The notes under the pieces are model-generated. The model did no database searches. It was not told the origin of the DNA and saw only the letters and a list, made by a program, of their open reading frames with translations. Below are positions 26,264 through 35,162 of a DNA stretch of 64,000 bases, piece by piece. The stretch is from Candidatus Obscuribacter sp. (GTDB lineage: Bacteria; Cyanobacteriota; Vampirovibrionia; Obscuribacterales; Obscuribacteraceae). How positions within the stretch are numbered: position 1 is the stretch's first letter; every line of letters starts with the position of its first letter. The DNA lies in contig JADJQZ010000001.1 of the NCBI GenBank assembly GCA_016712465.1, forward strand, positions 6,262,001 through 6,326,000, read 5' to 3'. A program made the translations under genes and the position numbers.

Positions 26264-26499
26264 GACAGCACGTCACCGACCCTGAAATCTGCATCGGCTG
26301 CTCGGCCTGCGAGCTGGCCTGCCCGCTCAAAGCAATAAAATCCATACTCGGTCGGTACTGTGTCGATGCCTCAATTTGCGAAGGTTGCGGTAAGTGCATA
26401 GAGGAATGCCCCACCGGTGCGGCCGACTGCTTCATTGAAGTAGGCGAAGCTTACTCGCAAGAACAACAATCAGAGTGGACCAGCCTGCCCCAGACCTAG
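26260..26499 (+). CDS. 2[4Fe-4S] ferredoxin
   Basis: A 79-residue ferredoxin with two complete clusters of ligands: C11, C14, C17, C21 and C40, C43, C46, C50, each in the CxxCxxCxxxCP pattern. Its start overlaps the stop of the PaaC-like gene by four bases, so it is almost certainly the electron donor for that oxygenase pair. The iron-sulfur centres act in the cytoplasm. The C-terminal 25 residues are acidic and polar. Typical Paa systems use a flavin/2Fe-2S reductase, so a dedicated bacterial-type ferredoxin is unusual here. Confidence 0.93.
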   Translation: MRQHVTDPEICIGCSACELACPLKAIKSILGRYCVDASICEGCGKCIEECPTGAADCFIEVGEAYSQEQQSEWTSLPQT

Positions 26500-26583
26500 G
26501 ATAGTGAACCTTGGCAGGCCCTTTCCGGCATCTGTTATCATAGCTGCCAGGACCGTACAGGGCATGGAAGGGGCTGCATCAAC

Positions 26584-27066
26584 TTGGTTATCAAACGCCT
26601 GCTCAAGAAGCTGCAAACCGACGTGCTCGGAGAAGTGATTCGCGACTACAGCGACATCACTCAAGAGCCCGACGGTCTAAACGTGCGCTTGAAGCGCCAG
26701 GGCAAGTCCGCTTTCTTTGCCATGAGCTTCGCCAGCAAAGAACTGGGCAAAGCCACATTTGACGTGCCGGTCTCTACCGAAGCCATCACTGCCCTGAAAG
26801 CTCTCACGGAAGACATCAAACTGGTGCGCAAAAACGGCGCCGCTACTAGTAAAGAGATGCGCCTGCGCTTTCGCAGCGGTCAGATTGATCTTGTGGTAAC
26901 CTACAGTTACGCAAAACAAGGCGCTGAGCCCGGTCAACGCACGGCGCCTCTCAATAGCAGAACCTTCAAACTTCTAGAAGAAATGCTGGGAGACGCGGAA
27001 GTAGTAGCCGCCGGCAACCTCAGCTTCGACTCGGAACACTGGCCCGCCGAACCGGAAGACAAGTAG
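26584..27066 (+). CDS. Hypothetical protein with TTG start
   Basis: A 160-residue soluble protein, basic at the N-terminus (residues 1-12) and acidic at the C-terminus, with alternating strands and helices. No family was recognised. The start is TTG; GGAAGGGG about ten bases upstream supports it, and no in-frame ATG precedes it. It follows the ferredoxin gene by 84 bases on the same strand and could be read from the same message. Confidence 0.7.
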   Translation: MVIKRLLKKLQTDVLGEVIRDYSDITQEPDGLNVRLKRQGKSAFFAMSFASKELGKATFDVPVSTEAITALKALTEDIKLVRKNGAATSKEMRLRFRSGQIDLVVTYSYAKQGAEPGQRTAPLNSRTFKLLEEMLGDAEVVAAGNLSFDSEHWPAEPEDK

Positions 27067-27095
27067 AGCCGACCAACAAAAGGTAAACCCAGAAA

Positions 27096-27593
27096 GTGTT
27101 TTTCAGCAAAGAGAGAGAACTGCAAAGGGCGCAAATGCGCAAGAGATTCCTGGGCGGTTTTCTAGCAATACTATCCATGGGCATCGTCTACTCGGCTATT
27201 CTCACCCATCAACATTCAGTCTGGCCCACCGCCACTGGTACGGTTGTGAAAGCAACCATAGAGAACCCTCCCGAGCAAACCACCAGGGGGCTCTATCGCC
27301 TCTACTTGACTTATGATTTCACAGTCAACGGGCAGAAGTACACAGGGCGCGATTACCAGACACAAGATCGAGATCAAGCAAGACTCAAGCACGAGCAAGA
27401 AGATCGTTTCCCGGTAGGCGCCAATCTAACCGTCTGGTACGATCCTCAAAACCCCAGCCAGTCGGACATCAAACACAGCACCGACACCATGGCCGCCTTC
27501 TTCCTGGTATTGGCTGCTTGCACCGCTTTCTTCGCAGTCAAACTACTGCGCGGAAGTCCCAAGGCACCAGTGGTGCCACCAGAAGAATATTGA
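27096..27593 (+). CDS. DUF3592 membrane protein
   Basis: A 165-residue protein with membrane helices at about 17-35 and 128-147 and, between them, the beta-rich DUF3592 domain (WPTATGTVVKATI, YDFTVNGQKYTGR, VGANLTVWYDPQNPSQS). The function of the family is unknown. GTG at 27096 is used; an in-frame ATG at 27135 with an AAGGG-like site is also possible and would still include the first helix. It lies 29 bases after the previous gene, suggesting co-transcription. Confidence 0.85.
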   Translation: MFFSKERELQRAQMRKRFLGGFLAILSMGIVYSAILTHQHSVWPTATGTVVKATIENPPEQTTRGLYRLYLTYDFTVNGQKYTGRDYQTQDRDQARLKHEQEDRFPVGANLTVWYDPQNPSQSDIKHSTDTMAAFFLVLAACTAFFAVKLLRGSPKAPVVPPEEY

Positions 27594-27710
27594 AGTCCGG
27601 TAATCCGAATTCGGCCAATGAATTTAAGTCTAAACCCAACCTTTCCTGCCAGTAAAATAGTCAGTCCAGTCAATTAACTACCGACCCTTTGCCAAGAGAA
27701 GCAGCGAAAG

Positions 27711-28967
27711 ATGCTTAAACCGAAACCTGCCAATCAAAACTGCTCTCACCGCCAACTGAGTCGGTTCGCCGCTATCAACAGCAAGAAAACAGTGACCTGG
27801 CTCACGCTTGCCCTCTGCCTGACCTTAACAGCCACCGAGTCGGTCAGCGCTGCTTCCAAGTTCGACCAGGGCACCGCCGCCTATAAAGGCGGCGACTATG
27901 TCAAGGCTGCCGCCTTTTTTCAAGACGCCTACCGAGCAGACAACAAAGACGTCAATTCCCTCTACTATCTGGCTCTTTGCCACCACCAACTGCGCAACTG
28001 GTCCGGAGCCAAGCAAATTTACCGCTCTATCTGCGGTTCTTTTCCATCATCGCCGGCCGCTACCAGATCCAGAGAAGCCCTGAAATTACTGGAGCAACCC
28101 GCTGCTGCGGCAACCGCCGCCAGCCCGAACGGCGCCACTACCTCTAATACCACTGCCAACGACTCACAGTCTGCCGAACAAGACCCTGAACTTGCTTCTT
28201 TGCCTGACGAAGCCCATTTTTACTTTACCAAAAACCACCACAACCACATGGAAGTGGATATCTACGTCAATGGCCATCCGGTGAAAGCAGCCTTCGACAC
28301 TGGAGCCAACGCCTTCTTCTACAAAGACCAATTGAAGGCGGCCGGTGTGGATGTAAACAATGCCGTAGCCGGCGGCACCACCAAGGGCTGGGCTGGCAAC
28401 ACTGTGCAAACCCAGCGCATGCCTGCCTCAATCAGGCTGGGCACCCTGACTCGCACCATCAACATCTTCATGGAAGAAACCACCACCGGGCTGGGACAGA
28501 ACCTGATTGGACAGGACTTTGTCAAAGGCTATCAATATGAAATCGACGACAAAGGCAACCGGGTCGATCTAAAGAAGATCAGTAATAACGGCGGCAAAGA
28601 TAGGATCGATCCGCTCTACGACATTCCCTGTGAACTGGAGGGCAAGCGCGATATAGTCACAATCGATATTAACGGTCGTAAATCCAAAGCGTTTCTTGAT
28701 ACCGGCTCATCCAAAACTATTGTCGATCCGGCCACCGCTAAGTCTCTGGGTCTGGAGCCCAGCGGCGAAACCATGCACTGGCGAGGTATAGGCGGAGACA
28801 CGGAAATGCAAATAGCCTACGGCACAGTGCGCATCGGCCCACTGGTGCGCGAAAACTTTCCCATACTCATAGGCGGTCATATCGGCTGCTGCGTCGGGCA
28901 AGATCTCATGGAAGGCTGGCGCTGCAAGGTTGATCGCGGTCGCAAACTACTGCGATTCTTCCATTAG
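27711..28967 (+). CDS. TPR protein with two retropepsin-like aspartic protease domains
   Basis: A 418-residue protein with an N-terminal signal or anchor (about 27-48), a TPR-type helical part (about 50-125), an Ala/Thr/Ser-rich linker (about 128-160) and two consecutive retropepsin-like domains. The first has D196-T-G-A in KAAFDTGAN, the second D330-T-G-S in KAFLDTGSS, and each is followed by a glycine-rich GQD strand. In retroviral-type proteases two such half-domains make one active site, so a single chain carrying both could be self-sufficient, as in pepsins. Likely periplasmic. Converges with the kinase gene at 29007. Confidence 0.88.
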   Translation: MLKPKPANQNCSHRQLSRFAAINSKKTVTWLTLALCLTLTATESVSAASKFDQGTAAYKGGDYVKAAAFFQDAYRADNKDVNSLYYLALCHHQLRNWSGAKQIYRSICGSFPSSPAATRSREALKLLEQPAAAATAASPNGATTSNTTANDSQSAEQDPELASLPDEAHFYFTKNHHNHMEVDIYVNGHPVKAAFDTGANAFFYKDQLKAAGVDVNNAVAGGTTKGWAGNTVQTQRMPASIRLGTLTRTINIFMEETTTGLGQNLIGQDFVKGYQYEIDDKGNRVDLKKISNNGGKDRIDPLYDIPCELEGKRDIVTIDINGRKSKAFLDTGSSKTIVDPATAKSLGLEPSGETMHWRGIGGDTEMQIAYGTVRIGPLVRENFPILIGGHIGCCVGQDLMEGWRCKVDRGRKLLRFFH

Positions 28968-29006
28968 ACATGCGGGCTCCGAACCTGGTACTTGGCAATG
29001 GCGCAA

Positions 29007-31157
29007 TCAACCAGGGTTTTCCAGTAAGTGAATGCGCACATTGGGAAGTGCTTCAGCCCCCCTGATATTTTTGTATTTGTTCTCGGACACCGATATGTCT
29101 ATCTTCAGGTTGCGCCGCATACGAGAAAGCGCCGGCACCAGAGCTTCGTTCAGTCCGTCACATTCCTTCAGGCGTAAATTCTTGAGGGAAGGAATACCAT
29201 CAATGGCGGCAAGAGCTGCATCATCAACTGGACATTTGTTCAGCCTGAGCATGGTGAGAGACTTGTTACTCTGTAGCGCCTCGAAGAGAGCTTCCGACGG
29301 CGTGCAATAACCAAGATAAAGAGAGTCCAGGTTCTTTACCTTTGCCAGTGTTCCTGTAAGCTTATCAACGTCCTCCACGTGGGAGAGTGACAAACGCTTC
29401 AACCTGAGAAGGAAAGGTCTCTCCTTCAGAGGATCACTTTTGACACCAGGACTATTAATGGTAAGTTCAACCAATTCTTTGTGGGCATCAAGGGCCTTCA
29501 TTCCCCGGTCAGTTAGCCAACAACCATCAAAATCAGCATATCTGAATTCGGTCCAAGCACTGAGGGCCGACATCAGATCATCGGTCATTTTAGAAGACTG
29601 ACTGACTGTCTCCGGAATATAGCTCTTGCCGTCGGAGCTGGGAACGTAGAATTTAACCCCGTTCACCTCCTTCGCTCCAAACCGGCTTAATACTCTGGGT
29701 CTGTGCCAGGTAAGCAAATCCTTGGTGCGATCGGCAACCAGAACTACAGCTCGCCCGGCCGGCAAACTCACTTCCCCGCAAACCGACTTGGAATCGCCGG
29801 TCAAGTCAAAATTGTTTCTGGCTAATGGTGATTCACTATAGCGAAAATTGCCCAGAGAAAAATCAGCGGGGCAATGAAAGACCCTTGCACCGGAAGTGTC
29901 AACGGAGCTGGTAATGAGCTTCTTAGCCTCTAAGAACTTATCAACTCTGGCAAGATCGGCTTTATCAGGCTCACTGATTTCAAAAGCCTTTTCGATGGAA
30001 CCACCAATGTCATAAACCGGATCGGTCATAGTACCACTCAAATTATTGCCGGCCAGAGAAGCCAGACGCGCTTTTTCCGCCAGATCTGCGGCAATTTCCC
30101 TTTGTTTGAGAAAGTAAAAGCCGGCGAAGCCGAGCGCAACCAATAGAAGAATTGCCACAAGCCACTTCCAGAAAGCACTGCTGACCGCATCGAAGCCGGG
30201 AGCCGACCAGCTCAGTGGCTGGAAACCGATGGACTGCGTTAAGGCACCCACCGGCTTGTTCTCGGCAATGCGCTCAAGATCAAGCATGACCTGTTTCATG
30301 GAAGCGTAACGGCGCTCGGGATTTTTCTCAAGAAGCTTAGCCATCATGGTTTCAAGCTCGGGACCATAAGAAACTGCCGAAGCCTCTCTCAGGCTGGGCG
30401 GTGCCTTCTCCATGTGCATCATGACGGTTTCTGTAGCCGAATTACCGACAAAAGGCGGCTTTCCCGAGAGTGCTTCAAAAAGGGAACAGCCAAAACTGTA
30501 GATGTCGCTTCGATAATCAATATGTCCGCCGCTGCACTGCTCGGGGCTCATGTAATACGGTGTGCCGAAAATCTGTCCAGTGATGGTTAAGCGCTGCTTT
30601 TCGCGCTCTTTTACTTCCACCAGCTTGGCTATGCCAAAATCTACAAGCTTGGCCTGGGGTTTCCTGCGGGCTCCTGGCGCCTCTTCCAGAAGCATCATAT
30701 TGCTTGGCTTGACGTCACGGTGAATGATGCCTTTCGAGTGGGCATAGTCGAGAGCTGAGGCAATCTGATGAAAGATTGCCAGAAGCGAGTCAAAATCAGG
30801 GGTCTTCTTTTTCTTGATCAACTGCTGCAAGGAAACCCCTTCCAGACGCTCCATCACATAAAAGGGAAAGCCGGTTTTATCTACGCCCATGTCGTAGAGC
30901 TTGACTATATGCGGATGTTGCAAGCGAGCGATGGCTCTTCCTTCAGCGAAGAAACGCTGCCAGTTCTCCTCGGTTACTTGCTCGGGAGCCAGCATTTTAA
31001 GCGCATATTGTTGCCCTAAAGTAAGGTGCTCAGCCAGATAGACATTACCCATGCCCCCTTTACCGAGCAAGCTCAATATGCGATAGCTGGAGCCGACGAT
31101 TACTTCATCGGGCCTGGCCATTTCGGCGGTTTCGCGCTCGTATTCTTCCGGGGGCAT
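29007..31157 (-). CDS. Membrane-anchored serine/threonine kinase with LRR-like sensor region
   Basis: A 716-residue protein. The kinase domain (about 25-295) has GKGGMGNV (32-39), ATP-binding K54, HRD at 146-148 and DFG at 173-175, plus an intact APE-like MSPE segment, so it should be active. One transmembrane helix follows at about 333-352. The outside part (about 360-716) ends in leucine-rich-type repeats (LVELTINSPG, LKRLSLSHV, LDSLYLGYC, LTMLRLNKC, LKNLRLKEC). It shares organisation and much sequence with the kinase just upstream and lies 36 bases after it, pointing to duplication and co-transcription. Probably senses an envelope signal. Confidence 0.93.
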   Translation of the reverse strand: MPPEEYERETAEMARPDEVIVGSSYRILSLLGKGGMGNVYLAEHLTLGQQYALKMLAPEQVTEENWQRFFAEGRAIARLQHPHIVKLYDMGVDKTGFPFYVMERLEGVSLQQLIKKKKTPDFDSLLAIFHQIASALDYAHSKGIIHRDVKPSNMMLLEEAPGARRKPQAKLVDFGIAKLVEVKEREKQRLTITGQIFGTPYYMSPEQCSGGHIDYRSDIYSFGCSLFEALSGKPPFVGNSATETVMMHMEKAPPSLREASAVSYGPELETMMAKLLEKNPERRYASMKQVMLDLERIAENKPVGALTQSIGFQPLSWSAPGFDAVSSAFWKWLVAILLLVALGFAGFYFLKQREIAADLAEKARLASLAGNNLSGTMTDPVYDIGGSIEKAFEISEPDKADLARVDKFLEAKKLITSSVDTSGARVFHCPADFSLGNFRYSESPLARNNFDLTGDSKSVCGEVSLPAGRAVVLVADRTKDLLTWHRPRVLSRFGAKEVNGVKFYVPSSDGKSYIPETVSQSSKMTDDLMSALSAWTEFRYADFDGCWLTDRGMKALDAHKELVELTINSPGVKSDPLKERPFLLRLKRLSLSHVEDVDKLTGTLAKVKNLDSLYLGYCTPSEALFEALQSNKSLTMLRLNKCPVDDAALAAIDGIPSLKNLRLKECDGLNEALVPALSRMRRNLKIDISVSENKYKNIRGAEALPNVRIHLLENPG

Positions 31158-31193
31158 CTTTCCAATTGGTTAAGGGTCTTCAGTATATATTCA

Positions 31194-33365
31194 CTAATTC
31201 TTTAACACCACATTTTTAGCATGCGCGGCCACGGCCCGAAACTCCTTCAGGGCTTCGGCATCTTGCGAAGGCACTTTGACGGTGATGATCCGGTTTTTGT
31301 GCTTGCCTGCAAGTGCAAGAACTTTCTTTGCACTAACACCCTCACATAAAATCAGCCGGAGAGAGAAAAGCTGCAAATTGTCGGCTATAGCATTCAACTG
31401 CTCATCGGTGACACGGCAATTACTTAGCTCGATCAGCGCCAGCCCCTTGCATGCTCTCAAAGAAGCGAAGCTCTTGCCCGAAGGCAGAGTTGAAGTACCG
31501 GAAATATAAATCGATTCCAGTTCTTTATTGGTAGTGAGAACCGGCAACAATTCCGCGAGATCATCGAATTGATTCAGCCTTAAAATCGAGAGGTGTTGCA
31601 AGCACTTTAGTTTACTTAGATTGGCAGCTTTCACGGAAGAACCGTAAACAGTCAGCTCTTGCAATGTCTTATGAGCATCGAGAGACTTCCAGGCTGCTTC
31701 CGAGATTTTCCCATCGGCAAGAGCCACTGATCTCAGTTCGGCCCATCCTTGCAGCGCCTCAATAACTGGGGAATTATCAAGCTCCGGATCAGGCACTGAG
31801 TCGTCCGAGATCTTCACCCCGACAATACCAGCCCGGTCAAAACACCTCAATATCGCCGGCTCTTGCCAGACCAGCCTATCGGTAGAGGTGTCCAGAGAGA
31901 GAACAGTCCACTTATCGGCAGGTACTTCCACATCGCCCGTGGCTATTGAGCCACCGTTCTGCAAATCAAAGCGACGGGTGGGCGGACCAGTGGTACTCCA
32001 GCGCAATTTACCTACAGGAAAGGGAGGACAGTGAATGATCTTCTTCTTCCCATCAGGGCTGAGGCTGAAGGTTACCTTGCTGCCGGAAGCTAGATAAGCA
32101 CTTACTTTTTTGCTGGTCTCTCTCGTGTCCTTCGTGACAAAGCTCGCCGAATCAGTTACTTTTCGCTCGGGATTCTTGCTCTTCGACTCATCATACGACG
32201 GACTGCTCAAGGGGTCCATCGCTACTGTTTTCTTCGACTGCACCTGGCTTTTGGGAGTAAAGAAATAGAAGCATGGTACAGCCAAAAGTAGTAGAAGAAG
32301 CACTCCACCTGCAACCAGGAGAGCTATATTGGCCCTGGCGCCCTTAGCACTCTCCAGCGAATCTAGAGTCTCATCTCTCTCCTCACTGGCTGAAGGCCGC
32401 TCAGAAGACCCAAAACCCAGAGAGCGAGCAGCTCCGGCTATGGGCTTTTGGGCGCGTATCCGCTCCATATCATGGATCACCTGCCCCATTGAACCATAAC
32501 GGCGCTCGCGGTCTTTCAAAAGCAGCTTGGCCACAAGGCTTTCCAACTCGGGGCTGGTGTAATTGGCCGCCGCCGCCTCCAAGGTAGGTGGTTCCTCATG
32601 CAAATGCATCATCACGGTCTCAAGCGCCGTTTCGCCTTGAAACGGCGGACGGCCTGTCAATGCCTGAAAAAAAGCGCAGCCAAAGCTGTAAATATCGCTT
32701 CTGGCATCAAGAGAATTGCCCAGGCATTGCTCCGGGCTCATGTAAAAGGGTGTGCCGAAAACCTGTCCGGTGGCCGTCAGCCTTTGCTTGTCGGCATCAC
32801 TGAAGTCAACCATCTTTGCGATCCCGAAATCTACCAGCCGGGCTTCGTAGACGCCACCATATTTACTACCGGTAGCCTGACCACGCGGCACGAGCATAAT
32901 ATTGCTCGGTTTGACATCGCGGTGAATGACGCCACGGGAGTGAGAGTAATCCAGCGCCGAGGCGATTTGCAAGAAAATGCTGAGCAAGCTATCGAAATCA
33001 GGGGTTTTACCGCTCTTGAGTAAATCTTGCAGAGAATCCCCAGGCAGCAAATCCATCACATAGAAAGGCACACCGGTCTTATCCACCCCCATGTTGTAGA
33101 CCTTGACGATATTAGGATGATCCAACCTGGCAATAGCCTTGCCTTCAATCTGAAAGCGATTCCAGTTTTCCTCGGTTACCTGCTCCGGAGCCAGCATTTT
33201 GAGGGCGTACTGCTTGCCTATGATCAAGTGCTCGGCCAGATAGACGTTACCCATGCCGCCCTTACCAAGCAAACACTTGATGCGATAGGAATCACCCACC
33301 ACAATATCGTCAGGCAAAGCCAGGGACTCAAGCGAGTCCGGGTCTGGATTTTGATCAAAGGACAT
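31194..33365 (-). CDS. Membrane-anchored serine/threonine kinase, paralogue of its neighbour
   Basis: A 723-residue protein. The kinase domain (about 27-300) has GKGGMGNV (34-41), K56, HRD at 148-150 and DFG at 179-181. A transmembrane helix sits at about 348-368, and the external part ends in leucine-rich-type repeats (TLQELTVYGSS, LSILRLN, LESIYISG). An acidic, serine-rich linker (about 325-345) precedes the membrane helix. It is 27 bases downstream of the Cys-motif membrane protein gene and 36 bases upstream of the second kinase. The pair probably reads related but different signals, since the external halves diverge more than the kinases. Confidence 0.93.
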   Translation of the reverse strand: MSFDQNPDPDSLESLALPDDIVVGDSYRIKCLLGKGGMGNVYLAEHLIIGKQYALKMLAPEQVTEENWNRFQIEGKAIARLDHPNIVKVYNMGVDKTGVPFYVMDLLPGDSLQDLLKSGKTPDFDSLLSIFLQIASALDYSHSRGVIHRDVKPSNIMLVPRGQATGSKYGGVYEARLVDFGIAKMVDFSDADKQRLTATGQVFGTPFYMSPEQCLGNSLDARSDIYSFGCAFFQALTGRPPFQGETALETVMMHLHEEPPTLEAAAANYTSPELESLVAKLLLKDRERRYGSMGQVIHDMERIRAQKPIAGAARSLGFGSSERPSASEERDETLDSLESAKGARANIALLVAGGVLLLLLLAVPCFYFFTPKSQVQSKKTVAMDPLSSPSYDESKSKNPERKVTDSASFVTKDTRETSKKVSAYLASGSKVTFSLSPDGKKKIIHCPPFPVGKLRWSTTGPPTRRFDLQNGGSIATGDVEVPADKWTVLSLDTSTDRLVWQEPAILRCFDRAGIVGVKISDDSVPDPELDNSPVIEALQGWAELRSVALADGKISEAAWKSLDAHKTLQELTVYGSSVKAANLSKLKCLQHLSILRLNQFDDLAELLPVLTTNKELESIYISGTSTLPSGKSFASLRACKGLALIELSNCRVTDEQLNAIADNLQLFSLRLILCEGVSAKKVLALAGKHKNRIITVKVPSQDAEALKEFRAVAAHAKNVVLKN

Positions 33366-33392
33366 GGCTATCTTAGTTCTCGCCTTTCAGTG

Positions 33393-34331
33393 CTAGCCGC
33401 CCAGGGCATCGAGACGCCTTTGAATTTCAGTAGAGTCAAGTCGCAACAATCGTGCGTTCTTGAGCCGAGCTTGCAAAACCTCACGCAAGAGCGACCGATC
33501 TCCTTTGATAGCCGATGCCATAGTATCAGCCTTCGCCAATTGTTCCGAACCATAGTAGGGCAGGTTTTTCTTGTCGGCCAAATTAGCAATCTTCAGTTTG
33601 AGTTTTACTATTGCCGCCTTCTCTTTGTCTTTAGCAGCGCCTTTAGCTTCCAGACCCTTCACTTTTTCTATCAAGGATTTCAATTCAGGCACGGCCAGGG
33701 CACGCTCTTCCCAGTTGACTGGCGCCGTCATTTCGCCGCGAATGGAACCACTAACAGGCAGTGGTGCCGGCGAACCGAGCAAAGGCACCAGCTTTTTATC
33801 GCCGCCGGCAGCGGTGCCGACACCCTGATTCTTAGCACTTTTGCCATCCTTAGCGGCGCATCCGGGACCATCGCCGGCCTGCACCGGCAGAGCGCTTACC
33901 AGAAGGGCGATGACGGATGCAGCGGTGAGCCGCACCCGGCGCCAGAGGTTGCGTACCTTCTTCAAACCCACGGGACAGTCATCGGTGAGAATGGTGCCGT
34001 CCGCTCTGCGAAATATTTGCAGGCAGGCTGTACCGCCTGGCATATTCACGGCCACTTGCTGGAGGAAAAGCTCAGCCTCCGGGCGGCTCATCTGAGCTAT
34101 GTCATAAACGTTTTTCCGGCACTGACCGCAAAAGCGGGCCTTCTCGCTCTCGGTGCGCTCCAGATCATCCCAGCTCATGGGACAGGGACTGGCGATTCTA
34201 ATTTGATCCAGGGGGCTTGAAGATGCTGCCTGAAAATTATCCGGACCTGGCGAGGGTTCCCGGGTTGTCAGTCCGGCCGCTGCCTCAGTGCCTGCCTGCT
34301 CTTCCGAATAGTTACCATTGCCGGTGTTCAT
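33393..34331 (-). CDS. Membrane protein with conserved CPMSWDDL/CGQC cytoplasmic motif
   Basis: A 312-residue protein. The N-terminal half carries C50 in SPCPMSWDDL, C68/C71 in FCGQCRKNVYD, C103 and C119 in TDDCPVG; this pattern recurs in uncharacterised bacterial proteins and could bind zinc or a redox metal. One membrane helix (about 133-152) is followed by a Gly/Ser/Pro linker and a charged helical C-terminus (about 230-312). The ATG at 34331 has GGAG upstream. It is the first gene of a three-gene unit with the two kinases, so its cytoplasmic domain may be a kinase target or regulator. Confidence 0.82.
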   Translation of the reverse strand: MNTGNGNYSEEQAGTEAAAGLTTREPSPGPDNFQAASSSPLDQIRIASPCPMSWDDLERTESEKARFCGQCRKNVYDIAQMSRPEAELFLQQVAVNMPGGTACLQIFRRADGTILTDDCPVGLKKVRNLWRRVRLTAASVIALLVSALPVQAGDGPGCAAKDGKSAKNQGVGTAAGGDKKLVPLLGSPAPLPVSGSIRGEMTAPVNWEERALAVPELKSLIEKVKGLEAKGAAKDKEKAAIVKLKLKIANLADKKNLPYYGSEQLAKADTMASAIKGDRSLLREVLQARLKNARLLRLDSTEIQRRLDALGG

Positions 34332-34432
34332 AAGCCAGACTTCTCCTTCAGTCACTTTTCTCGCGCAGAGAACCTCAGTACAGCCAATACTTCGATATTC
34401 CGCCATTAGTATAAGTTACCCCATCGAGAGGC

Positions 34433-34470
34433 AAAAAAGCACCTGGAAAGTACTGACTGTGGCCCCAGGT
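34433..34470 (-). terminator. Intrinsic terminator ending the seven-gene operon
   Basis: On the minus strand, ACCTGG and CCAGGT form a stem two bases after the baeR-like stop codon, followed by GC and six T residues. It separates the two-component genes from the kinase operon downstream. Confidence 0.75.
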
Positions 34471-34472
34471 TT

Positions 34473-35162
34473 TCAGGCTATCTCGAAGCGGTAGCCCACC
34501 CCATAAACAGAGTGAATTACCTCCTGGTCACCAAGCACTCTGGCTATTTTCTTGCGCAAGTTTTTAATATGGCTATCGATAACCCGATCAAAAGCCGGCT
34601 CACCCTCTTGTTGAGCGCACAGATCTACAAGCTGAGCCCTCGGGTAAACGCGACCGGGACGGCTGGCGAGCAAGCGCAAGAGCTTGAATTCGGTGCGGGT
34701 CAAATCGAGAGTGGTACCCTTGACGCTGATACGTTCAGCTTCTTCATCCACGCTGAAAAGCTCTTTCTCCTCACTTTTGGTCGCTTCCACCTGAGCCTTG
34801 AGACGACGCAAAGCCACTTTCACACGGGCCACTACCTCTCTGGGGCTGAAGGGCTTGCATATGTAATCGTCGGCACCAAGCTCTAGTCCTAAAAGCCGAT
34901 CCAGCTCTTCCACTCTGGCGCTGACCATGATTATGGGCAGAGAGGAAAACTTGCGCACTTCCTTGCAAATTTCCAACCCATCCACTCCCGGCAACATCAA
35001 ATCCAGCAAGATTAGGTCAGGCGGGCAAGCTTTCACATGCTCCACCACTCCCTCTCCCCGCTCTTTATGCTCAACGGCAAAGCCGGCTTGCTTGAGATAG
35101 TCGGTGAGAATCTCGGCAATGCGCACTTCATCTTCTACAATCAAGATTTTACTCTCTGACAT
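34473..35162 (-). CDS. baeR: OmpR-family response regulator, BaeR-like
   Basis: A 229-residue regulator: receiver domain (about 4-118) with acidic pocket E10/D11, phospho-acceptor D54 in ILLDLMLPG and K103 in YICKPFSPREVVARVK, then a winged-helix DNA-binding domain (about 135-228). The receiver is very close to BaeR of the envelope-stress BaeSR system (IDRLLGLE-type segment and YICKPxSPREVVARVK), so the symbol is a best match rather than proof. It overlaps the 3' end of the sensor kinase gene by 14 bases and is the last gene of the operon. It probably controls this operon or envelope genes. Confidence 0.88.
   Translation of the reverse strand: MSESKILIVEDEVRIAEILTDYLKQAGFAVEHKERGEGVVEHVKACPPDLILLDLMLPGVDGLEICKEVRKFSSLPIIMVSARVEELDRLLGLELGADDYICKPFSPREVVARVKVALRRLKAQVEATKSEEKELFSVDEEAERISVKGTTLDLTRTEFKLLRLLASRPGRVYPRAQLVDLCAQQEGEPAFDRVIDSHIKNLRKKIARVLGDQEVIHSVYGVGYRFEIA

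Noticed and set aside
33027..34220. A 397-codon plus-strand frame across two minus-strand genes
   Set aside because: Antisense shadow of a kinase and the Cys-motif protein, both with clear motifs.
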